64,000 nt of DNA from Bacterioplanes sanyensis (lineage in GTDB: Bacteria; Pseudomonadota; Gammaproteobacteria; Pseudomonadales; Oceanobacteraceae): assembly GCF_014652515.1 (NCBI RefSeq), contig NZ_BMYY01000008.1, positions 108,104 through 172,103 of the forward strand, read 5' to 3'. A program made the translations under genes and the position numbers. The notes under the pieces are model-generated. The model searched no databases and was not told the DNA's origin. It saw nothing but the letters and a program-made list of their open reading frames with translations. Positions within the stretch are counted from its first letter, which is position 1. The number at the start of each line of letters is the position of its first letter. Below are positions 27,140-36,885 of this stretch, in pieces.

Positions 27140-27322
27140 ATGAAATTGATTGCCATCTTAATCACTGCCGCCGCCATCAGCGCCTGTAGCCCTAGCGAAG
27201 AACAGGAAAAAACCGACCTGCTCAAAGGCCAGCGCGAGGCGCTGGAAAAGGCCAAACAGGTCGAAGGCTTATTGCAAGAGGCTGATGAAAAACGTCGCCA
27301 GCAGCTAGAGCAAGATCAATAA
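27140..27322 (+). CDS. Small lipoprotein
   Basis: 60 aa. Signal MKLIAILITAAAISAC with lipobox ISAC, then a charged helix (KGQREALEKAKQVEGLLQEA) likely to form a coiled coil. GGAG lies 6 bases before ATG 27140. The TAA stop is immediately followed by the terminal GGCACC of a truncated MITE. Confidence 0.7.
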   Translation: MKLIAILITAAAISACSPSEEQEKTDLLKGQREALEKAKQVEGLLQEADEKRRQQLEQDQ

Positions 27323-27390
27323 GGCACCTCGGAATAGTTCGGCGCCCACACTGGGTCACAACAGGGCTCTAGGTCACGAAGCCGGCCGAA
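27323..27390. mobile_element. Partial MITE copy B (arm-1 end)
   Basis: GGCACCTCGGAATAGTTCGG followed by a degraded CCAGAGGGCTT-like segment and TCACGAAGCCGG matches the first roughly 65 bases of the complete copies, then similarity stops. It abuts the stop codon of the lipoprotein on the left and supplies the stop codon (27374-27376) of the DUF1145 gene on the right. Confidence 0.7.
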
Positions 27391-27625
27391 TAAAGCGCTG
27401 CAAATGAAAAATGCCAAATACAAAAACCTGCAGCGCATCTAGCCCCGGTTGCTGGCTGTGCTGTTTTAGCCCCAGCCAGAAGTACGCCACTTCCAGCGCA
27501 TGAATGGCCGCCACCAACACGGCAAAGGGAGGCAGCCAGGCCAACCAACCGTCCCATCCTTGTAGCCAAGCCAAAGCGGCCAGCAGCCAAAACAGCAAGG
27601 TGGCGATTTTATTGAGTACAATCAC
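27374..27625 (-). CDS. DUF1145-family membrane protein
   Basis: 83 aa with two or three membrane helices. The layout (LFWLLAALAWLQGW, AIHALEVAYF, VFVFGIFHLQRFI) fits DUF1145/YhhL, a small inner-membrane family of unknown function. The last residues and stop codon are supplied by MITE copy B, so the native C-terminus may have been slightly altered. Divergent from ubiE. Confidence 0.7.
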   Translation of the reverse strand: MIVLNKIATLLFWLLAALAWLQGWDGWLAWLPPFAVLVAAIHALEVAYFWLGLKQHSQQPGLDALQVFVFGIFHLQRFIRPAS

Positions 27626-27774
27626 AACGTGCTCCTGTCGTCATATGATGCACGCCAGCTTACCCCAGTCACCTTTATTGCACAGGTCCGTTACTGCCGC
27701 AGCGCAAGACTTTCCCCATCAGGGTCGCTAAAATGCCGGATCATTCAGACTTTCCCAGCACAGCGGAGTGCCCG

Positions 27775-28533
27775 ATGTCAGAGCAGCCTAAAGACGATAC
27801 CACCCACTTTGGCTACCAAACGATCGAAGCCGAAAAGAAGCAAGCCATGGTGGCCGATGTATTCCATTCGGTAGCGAGCAAATACGATCTGATGAACGAC
27901 TTAATGTCGTTTGGCATTCACCGCTTATGGAAGCGCTTTACCATTGATATGAGCGGTGTGCGCCCAGGCAACAGCGTGCTCGACTTAGCCGGCGGCACCG
28001 GTGATTTAACCAAAAAGTTCTCTCGCATTGTCGGCCCCAGCGGTCGTGTGGTGCTGGCCGATATCAACTCGTCGATGCTCAATGTTGGCCGCGATCGCCT
28101 GACCGACCAGGGCTATGTCGGCAACATCGAATATGTGCAAGCCAACGCCGAGTGCTTGCCCTTTGAAGACAACAGCTTCGATGTCATTACCATCGCCTTT
28201 GGCCTGCGCAACGTCACCGATAAAGACGCGGCCCTGCGCTCGATGGCACGGGTGTTAAAGCCAGGTGGTCGCTTGTTGGTATTGGAGTTCTCTAAGCCTA
28301 CCAACCCGCTGATGAGCAAAGCCTACGATCTGTATTCGTTCTCGGCATTGCCGATGATGGGCAAGATAGTCGCCGGCGATAGCGACAGCTATCAATATTT
28401 GGCGGAGTCCATTCGCATGCACCCGGATCAAGAAACCCTGAAAACCATGATGGAAGAAGCCGGTCTGGTGCGCTGCAGCTATCACAACATGACCAGCGGC
28501 GTGGTGGCCCTGCACCGTGGAGTCAAACCCTAA
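27775..28533 (+). CDS. ubiE: Ubiquinone/menaquinone methyltransferase UbiE
   Basis: 252 aa (E. coli 251). SAM motif [16 protein letters not shown], motif [20 protein letters not shown] and signature LEFSKP. It performs the C-methylation step of ubiquinone (and menaquinone) synthesis. The frame opens 42 bases earlier, but ATG 27775 follows GGAG with 6 bases spacing and gives the standard start. First gene of ubiE-ubiJ-ubiB, with a one-base overlap to ubiJ (TAATG). Confidence 0.96.
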   Translation: MSEQPKDDTTHFGYQTIEAEKKQAMVADVFHSVASKYDLMNDLMSFGIHRLWKRFTIDMSGVRPGNSVLDLAGGTGDLTKKFSRIVGPSGRVVLADINSSMLNVGRDRLTDQGYVGNIEYVQANAECLPFEDNSFDVITIAFGLRNVTDKDAALRSMARVLKPGGRLLVLEFSKPTNPLMSKAYDLYSFSALPMMGKIVAGDSDSYQYLAESIRMHPDQETLKTMMEEAGLVRCSYHNMTSGVVALHRGVKP

Positions 28534-29162
28534 TGAGCAGCGTGTTGCAGGCTGGGCTACTGCCGGTTGAACACAGCATCAATGCGCTGCTGCGCCAAGA
28601 CCCAGCCAGCTTGCTGGCGCTGGCGCCACTGCAAGGCCGCTTGGTGGCGCTGCAACTGACCGAGCTGCCGTTTGTCATCGGTATTCGCTTATTTGACGAC
28701 GGCATTAGCTTGTCAGGGGCGGCTGACCAGGCCGATGGCGGCTTGCACGGCTCCATCAGTGATTTTCTGCAGCTCGCCAGCAGTGCCAACAAAGCCAGTG
28801 CGCTGATTAACAGCCGCATTCAACTGAGCGGCGATACCGAGCTGGTGCTCGCACTGGCGCGCATCGCCGACCGTTTAGACATCGATTGGGAAGCGTTCGT
28901 CAGCCCAGTCACCGGCGGCTTGCTGGCCCACCAGCTGGGCAAAGGCGTGCGTAGCCTGCTGCGTTGGGGGCAGGATACCGCCCGCACCAACCGCATGGCC
29001 GTCAGCGATTATCTGCAAGACGAAGCACGCGTCATCGTGCACTGCCAAGAGCTGGAGCAGTTTGCCAGCAGCGTCGACCAACTGCGCCTCGACAGCGACC
29101 GCTTAGAGGCCAAACTGCAACAACTCGCACAACAACGCCAACAACAGCGCACTAAGGACTGA
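28533..29162 (+). CDS. ubiJ: Ubiquinone biosynthesis accessory factor UbiJ
   Basis: 209 aa. An SCP2-type lipid-binding domain occupies about the first 110 residues ([17 protein letters not shown] onward), followed by a helical tail ending in a Gln/Arg-rich coiled coil. With UbiK it organises the soluble complex that hydroxylates and methylates quinone intermediates. Its place between ubiE and ubiB, overlapping the former by one base and 2 bases before the latter, is the conserved gammaproteobacterial order. Confidence 0.92.
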   Translation: MSSVLQAGLLPVEHSINALLRQDPASLLALAPLQGRLVALQLTELPFVIGIRLFDDGISLSGAADQADGGLHGSISDFLQLASSANKASALINSRIQLSGDTELVLALARIADRLDIDWEAFVSPVTGGLLAHQLGKGVRSLLRWGQDTARTNRMAVSDYLQDEARVIVHCQELEQFASSVDQLRLDSDRLEAKLQQLAQQRQQQRTKD

Positions 29163-29164
29163 CT

Positions 29165-30820
29165 ATGGCCAACTGGTGGCGCCTGTGGAAAATTCTGTTT
29201 GTTTTTACCAAATACCGCCTCGATAGCCTGGTGCCGCTGCAGCAGCTACCGCTGTCGCTGCGCATTTTGCTGTGGCTAGCGCCCTGGCGCCTGAATCCAG
29301 TGCCCTCCAAATACAGCCGCGGTGCTCGCCTGCGCCTGGCACTGGAAGCATTAGGGCCAATTTTTGTGAAGTTCGGCCAGATTCTCTCAACCCGACCGGA
29401 CTTAATCCCAGATGACATCGTGCAAGAGCTGCGGCGCTTGCAGGACGACGTGCCGCCCTTTCCTGAGGCTGAAGCCATTGCCCTGATCGAAGATCAGCTG
29501 GGGCAATCCGTCGCGACGCTATTTGCGGAGTTCTCCCCGCGCCCGCTGGCCTCCGCCTCCATTGCCCAGGTGCACGCCGCCCGTCTGCATCCGCTGAGCA
29601 GCAGTGATGCTGGCCAAGAGGTGGTGGTCAAAGTGGTGCGCCCCGGCATTGAAAACACCATTGAGCGTGACTTACAGCTGTTAGAAACCATGGCGCGGCT
29701 GCTGGTGAAATACTCCGCCGAAGGCCGACGCTTAAAGCCGCTGGAAGTGGTCGAAGACTATCGCCATACCATTTACGGCGAGCTCGATCTGCAAATTGAA
29801 GCGTCCAATGCCACCCAGCTGAAGCGCAATTTTCAGGATTCTGAGCTGCTGTACATGCCCGATGTTTACTGGGAGTACACCCGCAGCAAGGTCATGGTGA
29901 GCGAGCGCATTTATGGCATTCCCGTGGCCGATGTCGATGCCTTGAATGCGCAAAACACCAATATGAAGGTGCTGGCCGAGCGTGGCGTCGAGATTTTCTT
30001 TACCCAAGTGTTTCGTGACAGCTTCTTTCATGCCGATATGCACCCGGGCAATATTTTTGTCTCGCGCCATAACCCACAGCAGCCGCAATACATTGCCATC
30101 GATTGCGGCATTGTCGGCAGTCTGACCGAAGAAGATCAAAACTACCTGGCGATGAACTTGCTGGCGTTTTTAAACCAGGATTACCACCAGGTGGCGCAGC
30201 TGCACATCGACTCGGGCTGGGTACCGCCCAGCACCAAGGTGCATGAGTTTGCTGCTGCTATTCGCAGCGTGTGCGAGCCGATTTTCGACAAACCCCTGGC
30301 CGAGATCTCCTTTGGTCAGGTGCTGATTCAACTGTTCAGTACCGCGCGGCGCTTCAACATGGAAGTGCAGCCGCAGTTGGTGCTGCTGCAGAAAACCCTG
30401 CTCAACATCGAAGGCCTAGGCCGCCAGCTGTATCCGCAGCTGGATTTATGGACCACCGCCAAACCCTTTTTAGAGCGCTGGATGCGCGACCGCTTCGGCC
30501 CCAAGGCAGCCTGGCGCGAGCTCAAACGCCAACTACCCGGCTGGATCGAAAAGGGGCCGCAAATTCCCGGGCTGGTGCATGGCGCCCTGAGCCGCATCAA
30601 CCATATGGACGAGCAACAACAGGCACTGCAAAGTGAGCTGATGGCCCTGAGGCAAGATTTGGCCCGCCAGCGCCAGCTTAAGCGCCAGCAAACCTTGGGC
30701 CTGGCCGGCCTGATCAGCGGTGGCTTTTTATGGTGGCATGCGCCCTTGTTGGGCTTGCCTGATATAGCCGGTCTCATTATTGCGGCCTGTGGCCTGGCAT
30801 GGCTGGCACTCAACACCTGA
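29165..30820 (+). CDS. ubiB: Ubiquinone biosynthesis kinase-like protein UbiB
   Basis: 551 aa, usual size. It has the ABC1/ADCK kinase-like fold with the KxGQ motif in [16 protein letters not shown], an Ala-rich loop ([11 protein letters not shown]), catalytic-loop region [11 protein letters not shown] and metal-binding IAIDCGIVG. Two C-terminal helices ([24 protein letters not shown]) anchor it to the inner membrane. It is needed for ubiquinone synthesis, probably extracting lipid intermediates with ATP. Confidence 0.96.
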   Translation: MANWWRLWKILFVFTKYRLDSLVPLQQLPLSLRILLWLAPWRLNPVPSKYSRGARLRLALEALGPIFVKFGQILSTRPDLIPDDIVQELRRLQDDVPPFPEAEAIALIEDQLGQSVATLFAEFSPRPLASASIAQVHAARLHPLSSSDAGQEVVVKVVRPGIENTIERDLQLLETMARLLVKYSAEGRRLKPLEVVEDYRHTIYGELDLQIEASNATQLKRNFQDSELLYMPDVYWEYTRSKVMVSERIYGIPVADVDALNAQNTNMKVLAERGVEIFFTQVFRDSFFHADMHPGNIFVSRHNPQQPQYIAIDCGIVGSLTEEDQNYLAMNLLAFLNQDYHQVAQLHIDSGWVPPSTKVHEFAAAIRSVCEPIFDKPLAEISFGQVLIQLFSTARRFNMEVQPQLVLLQKTLLNIEGLGRQLYPQLDLWTTAKPFLERWMRDRFGPKAAWRELKRQLPGWIEKGPQIPGLVHGALSRINHMDEQQQALQSELMALRQDLARQRQLKRQQTLGLAGLISGGFLWWHAPLLGLPDIAGLIIAACGLAWLALNT

Positions 30821-30900
30821 TTGCTTTCCCGCCCCACGCCCATGCGGTATGCTGCGTCGTCCGGCAATAAGCGCCTAGCGGCACAGACACGAGGAACGGT

Positions 30901-31281
30901 ATGAGCGACTGGCTGGATCAAGTAAAGTGGGACGAAAACGGTTTGATACCGGCCATCGCCCAAGATCACCAAAGTGGCCGTATTTTGATGATGGCGTGGA
31001 TGAACCGCGAAGCACTGCAGCTAACGGTGCAGGAGCAGCGCGCCATTTATTATTCGCGCTCGCGCCAACAGCTATGGCGCAAAGGCGAAAGCTCCGGCCA
31101 TGTGCAACAGCTGCACGAAGTTCGCCTCGACTGCGATGCCGATGTAATCGTCCTGCAAGTCGAGCAAAAAGGCGGCATTGCCTGCCATACTGGCCGCGAA
31201 AGCTGCTTTTATCGCGTCTATGAAAATGGCCAGTGGCGCACCGTGGATGAGGTCATTAAAGACCCCAGTGAGATTTACTGA
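30901..31281 (+). CDS. hisI: Phosphoribosyl-AMP cyclohydrolase
   Basis: 126 aa, monofunctional HisI. Signatures are [24 protein letters not shown] and the metal-binding [14 protein letters not shown] with [15 protein letters not shown]. It opens the purine ring of PR-AMP, the third step of histidine synthesis. It forms a pair with hisE, which starts 36 bases on. Confidence 0.96.
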   Translation: MSDWLDQVKWDENGLIPAIAQDHQSGRILMMAWMNREALQLTVQEQRAIYYSRSRQQLWRKGESSGHVQQLHEVRLDCDADVIVLQVEQKGGIACHTGRESCFYRVYENGQWRTVDEVIKDPSEIY

Positions 31282-31317
31282 GCCTAACGGCCATAAGTTA
31301 ACGAAACTGAAACAGCT

Positions 31318-31650
31318 ATGAGCAATATTCTTCCGGCTCTGGGCGATATCCTAGAGCAACGCAAGCACGCCGAGGCCGATTCTTCCTATGTTGCTAGCCT
31401 GTACGCTAAAGGGCTGAACAAGATTCTAGAAAAAGTCGGTGAAGAAGCCACAGAAGCCATTTTGGCGGCCAAAGATGCCGAACACAGTGGCGATAACCAG
31501 GATCTGATCTACGAAACGGCCGACCTGTGGTTTCATTCGCTGGTGGCCCTCGCCCATTTGGGCGAACGTCCTGAGGCAGTGTTGCAGGAGTTGGCGCGAC
31601 GCTTCAATATCTCTGGATTGGATGAAAAAGCAGCGCGCCAAACTGATTGA
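31318..31650 (+). CDS. hisE: Phosphoribosyl-ATP pyrophosphatase
   Basis: 110 aa MazG-like helical protein with [24 protein letters not shown] and [17 protein letters not shown]; acidic residues in these helices bind Mg2+. It removes pyrophosphate from PR-ATP, the second step of histidine synthesis. hisI and hisE are separate genes here, as in Pseudomonas, rather than fused as in enterics. Confidence 0.95.
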   Translation: MSNILPALGDILEQRKHAEADSSYVASLYAKGLNKILEKVGEEATEAILAAKDAEHSGDNQDLIYETADLWFHSLVALAHLGERPEAVLQELARRFNISGLDEKAARQTD

Positions 31651-31676
31651 GCGGATTCAACAGCGATGGAGGCCGT

Positions 31677-32009
31677 ATGAGCGATTGCCTGTTTTGTAAA
31701 ATTGTTGCCGGCGAAATTCCCGCCCGCATCACTTATGAAGATGAGCTATTACTGGCCTTTCACGACATCGCCCCTAAGGCCGATACGCATTTGCTGGTGA
31801 TTCCTAAACAGCACATTGAAAACCTGAATGACCTCAGCGCCGATGATGCTGAGCTCATGAGCCATCTGATGCTAAAGCTGCCGGTGATCGCTCGCCAACA
31901 GCAACTCAATGGCTTTCGCACCATCGCCAATACCGGCAAGGACAGCGGTCAGGAAGTGTTCCACATGCACTTTCACATTCTCGGCGGCGAGCAGCTGCCC
32001 GGATTTTGA
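31677..32009 (+). CDS. HIT-family (HINT-like) nucleotide hydrolase
   Basis: 110 aa. N-terminal CLFCKIVAGEIPA and catalytic triad HMHFHILGG (HxHxH) near the C-terminus. HINT proteins hydrolyse AMP-amine and adenylate conjugates in the cytosol. The frame opens at 31647 inside hisE, but ATG 31677 has a GGAGG ribosome site 4 bases upstream. Lies between hisE and tatA in a likely single transcript. Confidence 0.93.
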   Translation: MSDCLFCKIVAGEIPARITYEDELLLAFHDIAPKADTHLLVIPKQHIENLNDLSADDAELMSHLMLKLPVIARQQQLNGFRTIANTGKDSGQEVFHMHFHILGGEQLPGF

Positions 32010-32036
32010 ATCAATACGAATAAAATGAGGTAATCC

Positions 32037-32294
32037 ATGCTCGGTGGTATCAGTATCTGGCAACTTCTGATCGTGCTGGCCATTGTCATCATGATTTTTG
32101 GCACCAAAAAACTGCGCAGTTTAGGTGGCGATTTGGGCGGAGCCGTCAAAGGCTTTAAAAAAGCCCTCAACGAAGACGAAAAGAAAGACGACGAGCAGGC
32201 CGAGAGCAACGACCCGCTGAAAACCCTGCCGAAGGAGGACTCTCAGGTGCAGGATGCTGACTTCAGCAAAACCAAGGACAAAGACAAACACTGA
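32037..32294 (+). CDS. tatA: Twin-arginine translocase subunit TatA
   Basis: 85 aa. A short N-terminal membrane helix ([22 protein letters not shown]) is followed by an amphipathic helix ([15 protein letters not shown]) and a charged tail. TatA assembles the pore-forming component for folded, twin-Arg proteins. The stop overlaps the tatB start by one base. Confidence 0.95.
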   Translation: MLGGISIWQLLIVLAIVIMIFGTKKLRSLGGDLGGAVKGFKKALNEDEKKDDEQAESNDPLKTLPKEDSQVQDADFSKTKDKDKH

Positions 32295-32587
32295 TGTTCG
32301 ATATCGGTTTTTTGGAGCTGATGGTGGTCGCCATCATCGGCTTATTGGTGCTGGGGCCTGAACGCCTGCCGCAAGCGGCGCGCACGGCGGGCTTGTTTTT
32401 GGGCCGCATACGCCGCTCTTTAAACAACATTCAGGACGACCTAGAGCGCCAAGTGCGTACCGAAGAGCTGCGCGAAAAGCTCAAAGACCCATACGCCACT
32501 TTCCTTGATGACGATGTCAGCGAGCCGGCCAAGCCGACGCCGAAAGCCGAGCCCCAGCGCTCTGAACAAGACGATAAGCCCTCATGA
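32294..32587 (+). CDS. tatB: Twin-arginine translocase subunit TatB
   Basis: 97 aa. N-terminus [20 protein letters not shown] with the typical GPERLP turn, then a long amphipathic helix. TatB forms the receptor with TatC. It is at the short end for the family, with a brief C-terminal tail. Overlaps tatC by 4 bases (ATGA). Confidence 0.95.
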   Translation: MFDIGFLELMVVAIIGLLVLGPERLPQAARTAGLFLGRIRRSLNNIQDDLERQVRTEELREKLKDPYATFLDDDVSEPAKPTPKAEPQRSEQDDKPS

Positions 32588-33339
32588 CCCAGGACCAAGA
32601 GCAGCCTTTAATTGCCCATCTGGTTGAACTGCGCAACCGCCTGCTAAAAGCGATTTTGGCGGTGTTGCTGTTGTTTCTTAGCCTATTTTATTTCGCCAAT
32701 GATCTGTACTTGATTCTGGTGGAGCCCTTGTCGAGCCTTTTGCCCGACAGCAAGAATATGATCGCCACCGGCGTTGCCTCGCCGTTTTTGGTGCCGTTTA
32801 AAATGACGCTGGTGCTGGCGGTGCTGTTGGCTGTGCCTTACATTCTGCATCAGATCTGGGCGTTTATCTCGCCGGGCCTGTATCAGCACGAAAAGCGCTT
32901 TGCGATTCCGCTGCTGATCTCCAGCATCGTGTTGTTTTACAGCGGCATCGCCTTTGCCTATTTCGTGGTGTTGCCACTGGCATTTGCGTTTTTTACCGCT
33001 GCAGGGCCTGAGGGCATTTCCTTTTTGCCCGACATCAGCAACATCTTGAACTTCATCCTGAAGATCTTTTTCGCCTTTGGCATCGCCTTTGAAATTCCCA
33101 TTGCCACCTTCTTGATGGTGCTGACGGGCATCACCACGGTGGAGTCTCTGCGCGCCAAGCGGCCCTATATTTTTGTCGGCTGCTTTGTGGTCGGCATGTT
33201 GGTAACGCCGCCAGATGTGATCTCACAAACCATTTTGGCCGTGCCCATGTGGCTGCTGTTTGAAATCGGGGTGCTGTTTGCCAGCCTGATTAAAGCGCGC
33301 GAAGCCGATGCCGAAAGCGAAGAACAGGACGCCGCCTAA
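32584..33339 (+). CDS. tatC: Twin-arginine translocase subunit TatC
   Basis: 251 aa with six membrane helices. The conserved cytoplasmic N-terminus is LIAHLVELRNRLLKA, with P-rich FISPGLYQHEKRF and FGIAFEIPI in the middle. It binds the twin-arginine signal. Last gene of tatABC; a hairpin lies between it and the convergent kinase gene. Confidence 0.96.
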   Translation: MTQDQEQPLIAHLVELRNRLLKAILAVLLLFLSLFYFANDLYLILVEPLSSLLPDSKNMIATGVASPFLVPFKMTLVLAVLLAVPYILHQIWAFISPGLYQHEKRFAIPLLISSIVLFYSGIAFAYFVVLPLAFAFFTAAGPEGISFLPDISNILNFILKIFFAFGIAFEIPIATFLMVLTGITTVESLRAKRPYIFVGCFVVGMLVTPPDVISQTILAVPMWLLFEIGVLFASLIKAREADAESEEQDAA

Positions 33340-33345
33340 GCCCTA

Positions 33346-33375
33346 AACGCGAAGTACCAAACAGGGCTTCGCGTT
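33346..33375. terminator. Hairpin between tatC and convergent kinase gene
   Basis: Perfect 8-bp stem AACGCGAA/TTCGCGTT with a 14-base loop. An alternative 5-bp pairing GCCCT (33340-33344)/AGGGC (33363-33367) is mutually exclusive with it. No T-run follows, but position suggests shared termination. Confidence 0.5.
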
Positions 33376-34777
33376 AAACCGGCGGTGCCGACTCCGGCAG
33401 CCACAGGGTAAAACGCGTGCCCTCGCCCACCTGGCTGTCGACCTCGATCCAGCCGCCCATTTTTTCAATGATGGAATGACAAATCGCCAGCCCTAGCCCA
33501 GTGCCTTTGCCTTCTTCTTTGGTGGTGAAAAACGGATCGAAAATACGCTTTAAATCGTCGCTAGCGATGCCTTTGCCGGTGTCCGCCACCGACACATAGG
33601 CGAACCACCCTTGCGGCCATTGCTTGCGACCGCTGGCCACCGTGACGGTGCCTTGTTGCTCGATGGCGTGGCCAGCATTGACCAGTAAGTTGGTGAGTAC
33701 CTGATTGAGCTGGCCACTGGAGCCTAACACCTGGCCAGTCGGTTGTAGTTGAACATTCACCGTGCAGTGGTATTTCAGCTCGTTGTTGACCATACGCAAG
33801 GTCGTCTGCACACACTGATGAATGTCGATAGGTTCAGATACGCTGTCGTCCTGGCGCGCAAAAGTACGCAGACCGTTAATGATGTCTTTGATGCGATTGA
33901 GGCCATCGCTGCACTCTTTGGCAACGTCCGCCAGTTCTTGGCAGCGCTCCAGATATTCCTCTTGCTGCAACTGCTCAAACAAACGCGATGCCGCGGTGGC
34001 GTTAGCGTCCGAGCCTTTCATCAATGGCGGCAATAGCAGCAACAGTTGCTGAGTGATGTCTTCACTGAGTTCAGAAAACTCCTGAATGTACTGCATGTTG
34101 CTGCTGATAAACCCCACCGGGTTGTTGATTTCGTGCGCGACACCTGCGGCCAGCGTGCCCAGCGAGACCATTTTTTCAGCATGCAAAAGGCTTTGCTCGG
34201 CGCGTTCTTTAGCGCGTTGTAACTCGTCGCTTTGCAACGCCTGCAGTTTGGCTTCAAAACTCAACCTTGCCTGACGAGTCAATCGGGTGTAACGCCGCAA
34301 TATCTGCACATGATCCTGCAAATAAAAGCCGGGTTGCGGATGAATAAACACCAGCAGAGCTTCGCGATCCTGACTGCTAAAAGGCCCATATAACAAAGCA
34401 CCGGTCTCATCACCAATGGCTTGTTGCCAGGCCGGCTGACGGCGAGCATTGACCACTGCCACCGGCTCACCCTCTAACGCTCGTTGTAATATTTGGTCCA
34501 ATGGCCAGCGCTGATCGAGCCAGGCGTTATCCGTGGCAGCGACACAGCGCAAACTGTTATCTGCTTGCTTCTCCAGAATCAGGGCGTGCTGATAGTCGAG
34601 CAGGCTGGAAAACAAAGCAAAGATTTGCTCATACAGTTGCGCACTGTCGGCGGCTTCCAAAATGGCCTGCATGGCTTTCAACATCAACTCTGCTTCGCGC
34701 CGCCCAGCCTCGGCCTGCTGACGCAGGCGATTCTGCAGTTGCAAGGCTTCGCGCAGTTCTTCCTGGGTTTGAGTCAT
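33374..34777 (-). CDS. Cytosolic sensor histidine kinase
   Basis: 467 aa, no membrane helices. An N-terminal coiled coil is followed by a GAF-like sensor region (about 40-180), HisKA with phospho-acceptor H215 in [12 protein letters not shown], and a HATPase with DTGKGIAS and [15 protein letters not shown]. Its start overlaps the stop of the upstream FIST gene (ATGA), so the FIST protein is the probable signal input. No response regulator is adjacent, so the output is unknown. Confidence 0.9.
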   Translation of the reverse strand: MTQTQEELREALQLQNRLRQQAEAGRREAELMLKAMQAILEAADSAQLYEQIFALFSSLLDYQHALILEKQADNSLRCVAATDNAWLDQRWPLDQILQRALEGEPVAVVNARRQPAWQQAIGDETGALLYGPFSSQDREALLVFIHPQPGFYLQDHVQILRRYTRLTRQARLSFEAKLQALQSDELQRAKERAEQSLLHAEKMVSLGTLAAGVAHEINNPVGFISSNMQYIQEFSELSEDITQQLLLLLPPLMKGSDANATAASRLFEQLQQEEYLERCQELADVAKECSDGLNRIKDIINGLRTFARQDDSVSEPIDIHQCVQTTLRMVNNELKYHCTVNVQLQPTGQVLGSSGQLNQVLTNLLVNAGHAIEQQGTVTVASGRKQWPQGWFAYVSVADTGKGIASDDLKRIFDPFFTTKEEGKGTGLGLAICHSIIEKMGGWIEVDSQVGEGTRFTLWLPESAPPV

Positions 34778-35955
34778 TGGCCAAATACCACGGCTGAAAT
34801 CATTAAGTTACCATGCCGGCTTTGACCATCCACGAAGCAGCCTTGCTCGCCGAAGGTATAAAGCCCCATGATTGGGATGTCTGTACTGGCGGCCATATGC
34901 TGTGCCATGGCTTGAACCTGATCACCAATGGTCAACATGCAACCGGCGCAGTAGATCATCAGCGCGCCTGCCGGTTGCTGACCGCTGGGTAACAGGGCAA
35001 TGGCGTTTTGCAATACGCGCTCGCCGCGCTGCACCAAGCCCTCGATACTGCCCGTCATTAGCTCTAAGGTTTCGCCTTGCTCTACTTCAGAAAAAAGCGA
35101 CAAGCCGCCATCGTGGGTTACGGCATCTGGATGGCTGAGTAAAAACTCCTCAGTGCCAGCGCTGGCTGCAATGCGTCGCCCAAACGGATGTAAGGTGGTT
35201 AGCGACAACACATTACCGCCCTGTAGCTGTTGCTCAATACTGCCACCGGTTAATTGATTAAAGCGTTGCGCTGCGGCGATGCCGTCTAACTCTAACAATT
35301 GGCGCTGCTGCACTTGAGTAGCTTTAACCTGCTGACCGCTGGGCTGATAGCCCGAGCTGAACGACAGCCCGAGACCAGCAGAGGGAAAAAACACCGCTAC
35401 CTGAATCAGCTGATGGCCACAGCAGTGCTGGTTAAACTGCTGCCACTGGCCAGAAACATCGTTATCAGCGCTGCTGCCTCCCAATACCGGCACATTCGGC
35501 CCGACGGTATCGGCAAAGCCTTGTAATATTTGTTCTTCCTCACCCGGAGGCAAGACGCACCACAACAGCGCTGGGCTTTCGCAGTCACGGCCAGACTGCT
35601 GCAACGCCATTTCCAGCGCTTGCTGGGCCGCGTGACGCGGGGCATCGCCCTGCTCGCAATAACCGACGCCGTAGCTGCCGTGGGCGTCTTGCAATGCCCA
35701 TAGCACCAACCCAGCTTGAGCCTGGGTTTGAGGTTGAGCGTTTGTTCGCTGCTGAATTGCGAGTGCGCCGAGGCAAGACGAGCCCGCCATGATCGGGCAG
35801 TCCAGCGCGGCCAGTTGATGCTGCAATAACGCGCCATCGTGGTGGGTATTAAAACCAGCAATCACCAACTGCGGCTTAAACGTCAGCGCCTGCATCACAT
35901 CGGCACACGCCAACACGGTATCGTCGAGGTCAGAGCTGACTGTCATAATGTTCAT
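34774..35955 (-). CDS. FIST-domain sensory protein
   Basis: 393 aa containing FIST N and FIST C regions (MAGSSCLGALAI, VPVLGGSSADND, MIYCAGCMLTIG, IMGLYTFGEQGCF). FIST domains are predicted small-molecule, probably amino-acid, sensors linked to signal transduction. An ATG lies 18 bases upstream (35973), but ATG 35955 has CCGGAG 6 bases before it. The last 4 bases overlap the start of the histidine kinase gene, indicating coupled translation at fixed ratio. Confidence 0.88.
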   Translation of the reverse strand: MNIMTVSSDLDDTVLACADVMQALTFKPQLVIAGFNTHHDGALLQHQLAALDCPIMAGSSCLGALAIQQRTNAQPQTQAQAGLVLWALQDAHGSYGVGYCEQGDAPRHAAQQALEMALQQSGRDCESPALLWCVLPPGEEEQILQGFADTVGPNVPVLGGSSADNDVSGQWQQFNQHCCGHQLIQVAVFFPSAGLGLSFSSGYQPSGQQVKATQVQQRQLLELDGIAAAQRFNQLTGGSIEQQLQGGNVLSLTTLHPFGRRIAASAGTEEFLLSHPDAVTHDGGLSLFSEVEQGETLELMTGSIEGLVQRGERVLQNAIALLPSGQQPAGALMIYCAGCMLTIGDQVQAMAQHMAASTDIPIMGLYTFGEQGCFVDGQSRHGNLMISAVVFGQ

Positions 35956-36082
35956 AGGCGACTCCGGAAGCATAATTAATTCCAGTGTAGACAGAGAGAG
36001 CGGGCAAAAACCGACCTATGGCCATCTGCTCGTTTGCCGGTACACTGCTGACACAATGACGGGTTAAAGGAAGCCTCCGGTC

Positions 36083-36793
36083 ATGGCCGATATCTGTTTG
36101 TATCAATATCCGATTTCGCCGTTTTGCGACAAAGTACGGCGTGTTCTTAATGCCAAGCAGCTGGACTATCGCTGTGAAAATATCAGCCTGCTGGCAACCT
36201 TGCTGGGCCGGGTAAAACGCCTCAGCCCGGTGGGCAAGTTGCCGGTACTCGGTATCGATGGCCGCAGCATCCCCGATTCCACCACCATTATTGAAGAGCT
36301 GGAGCAGCTCTATCCGCGCATCAATGTCATGCCAGACGACCCTGCCGATCAGGCCTTGGTGCATTTCTTTGAGGATTGGGCCGATGAGAGCCTGTACTTT
36401 TTTGAAGTGCATTTACGCTTTGGCCTGCGCAGCAATGCCAGCTACTGGGCTGAGCAAGCCACGGCCGACGATCACCCCAAGCTGGCGCCCTTGCTGCGCC
36501 TGATTGTGCCCGGTGTCATTGCCAAAACGGCGCAAGTTCAAGGCACTGGACGCAAAAGCTGGCCCATGATCGAACAGGATTTACGTCGCCACTGTCAGGC
36601 ACTGGCGGCTTGGCTCAGCGGTAAGCGCTGGCTGGTGGCGTATCAGCTGACCCTGGCCGATATCGCCGTCGCCAGCCAGATCAGTGCCATCGCTCATACT
36701 CCAGAAGGTCAGGCCATCGTTGGTCAGTTTCCGGAAATTCTGGCCTGGCTGGCGCGCGTCGACGAGGTCACCCTGATCCCCATCAGCAAATAA
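36083..36793 (+). CDS. Glutathione S-transferase family protein
   Basis: 236 aa. N-terminal thioredoxin-fold domain (LYQYPISPFCDKVRRVLNAK, then LSPVGKLPVL and the IPDSTTIIEELE substrate-binding turn) and an all-helical C-terminal domain (SGKRWLVAYQLTLADIAVAS). The Ser/Cys near residue 12-15 would be the catalytic residue. Substrate unknown. Stands alone between the divergent FIST gene and the macroglobulin gene. Confidence 0.88.
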   Translation: MADICLYQYPISPFCDKVRRVLNAKQLDYRCENISLLATLLGRVKRLSPVGKLPVLGIDGRSIPDSTTIIEELEQLYPRINVMPDDPADQALVHFFEDWADESLYFFEVHLRFGLRSNASYWAEQATADDHPKLAPLLRLIVPGVIAKTAQVQGTGRKSWPMIEQDLRRHCQALAAWLSGKRWLVAYQLTLADIAVASQISAIAHTPEGQAIVGQFPEILAWLARVDEVTLIPISK

Positions 36794-36885
36794 CCACACA
36801 GACCCAGAGATCACTGGCCAGAGCCGCGGCCTTTGACCATAATTCGCAGCCTTACCCGCCCACCTTTTTGCTGCAAGGGATTGTT

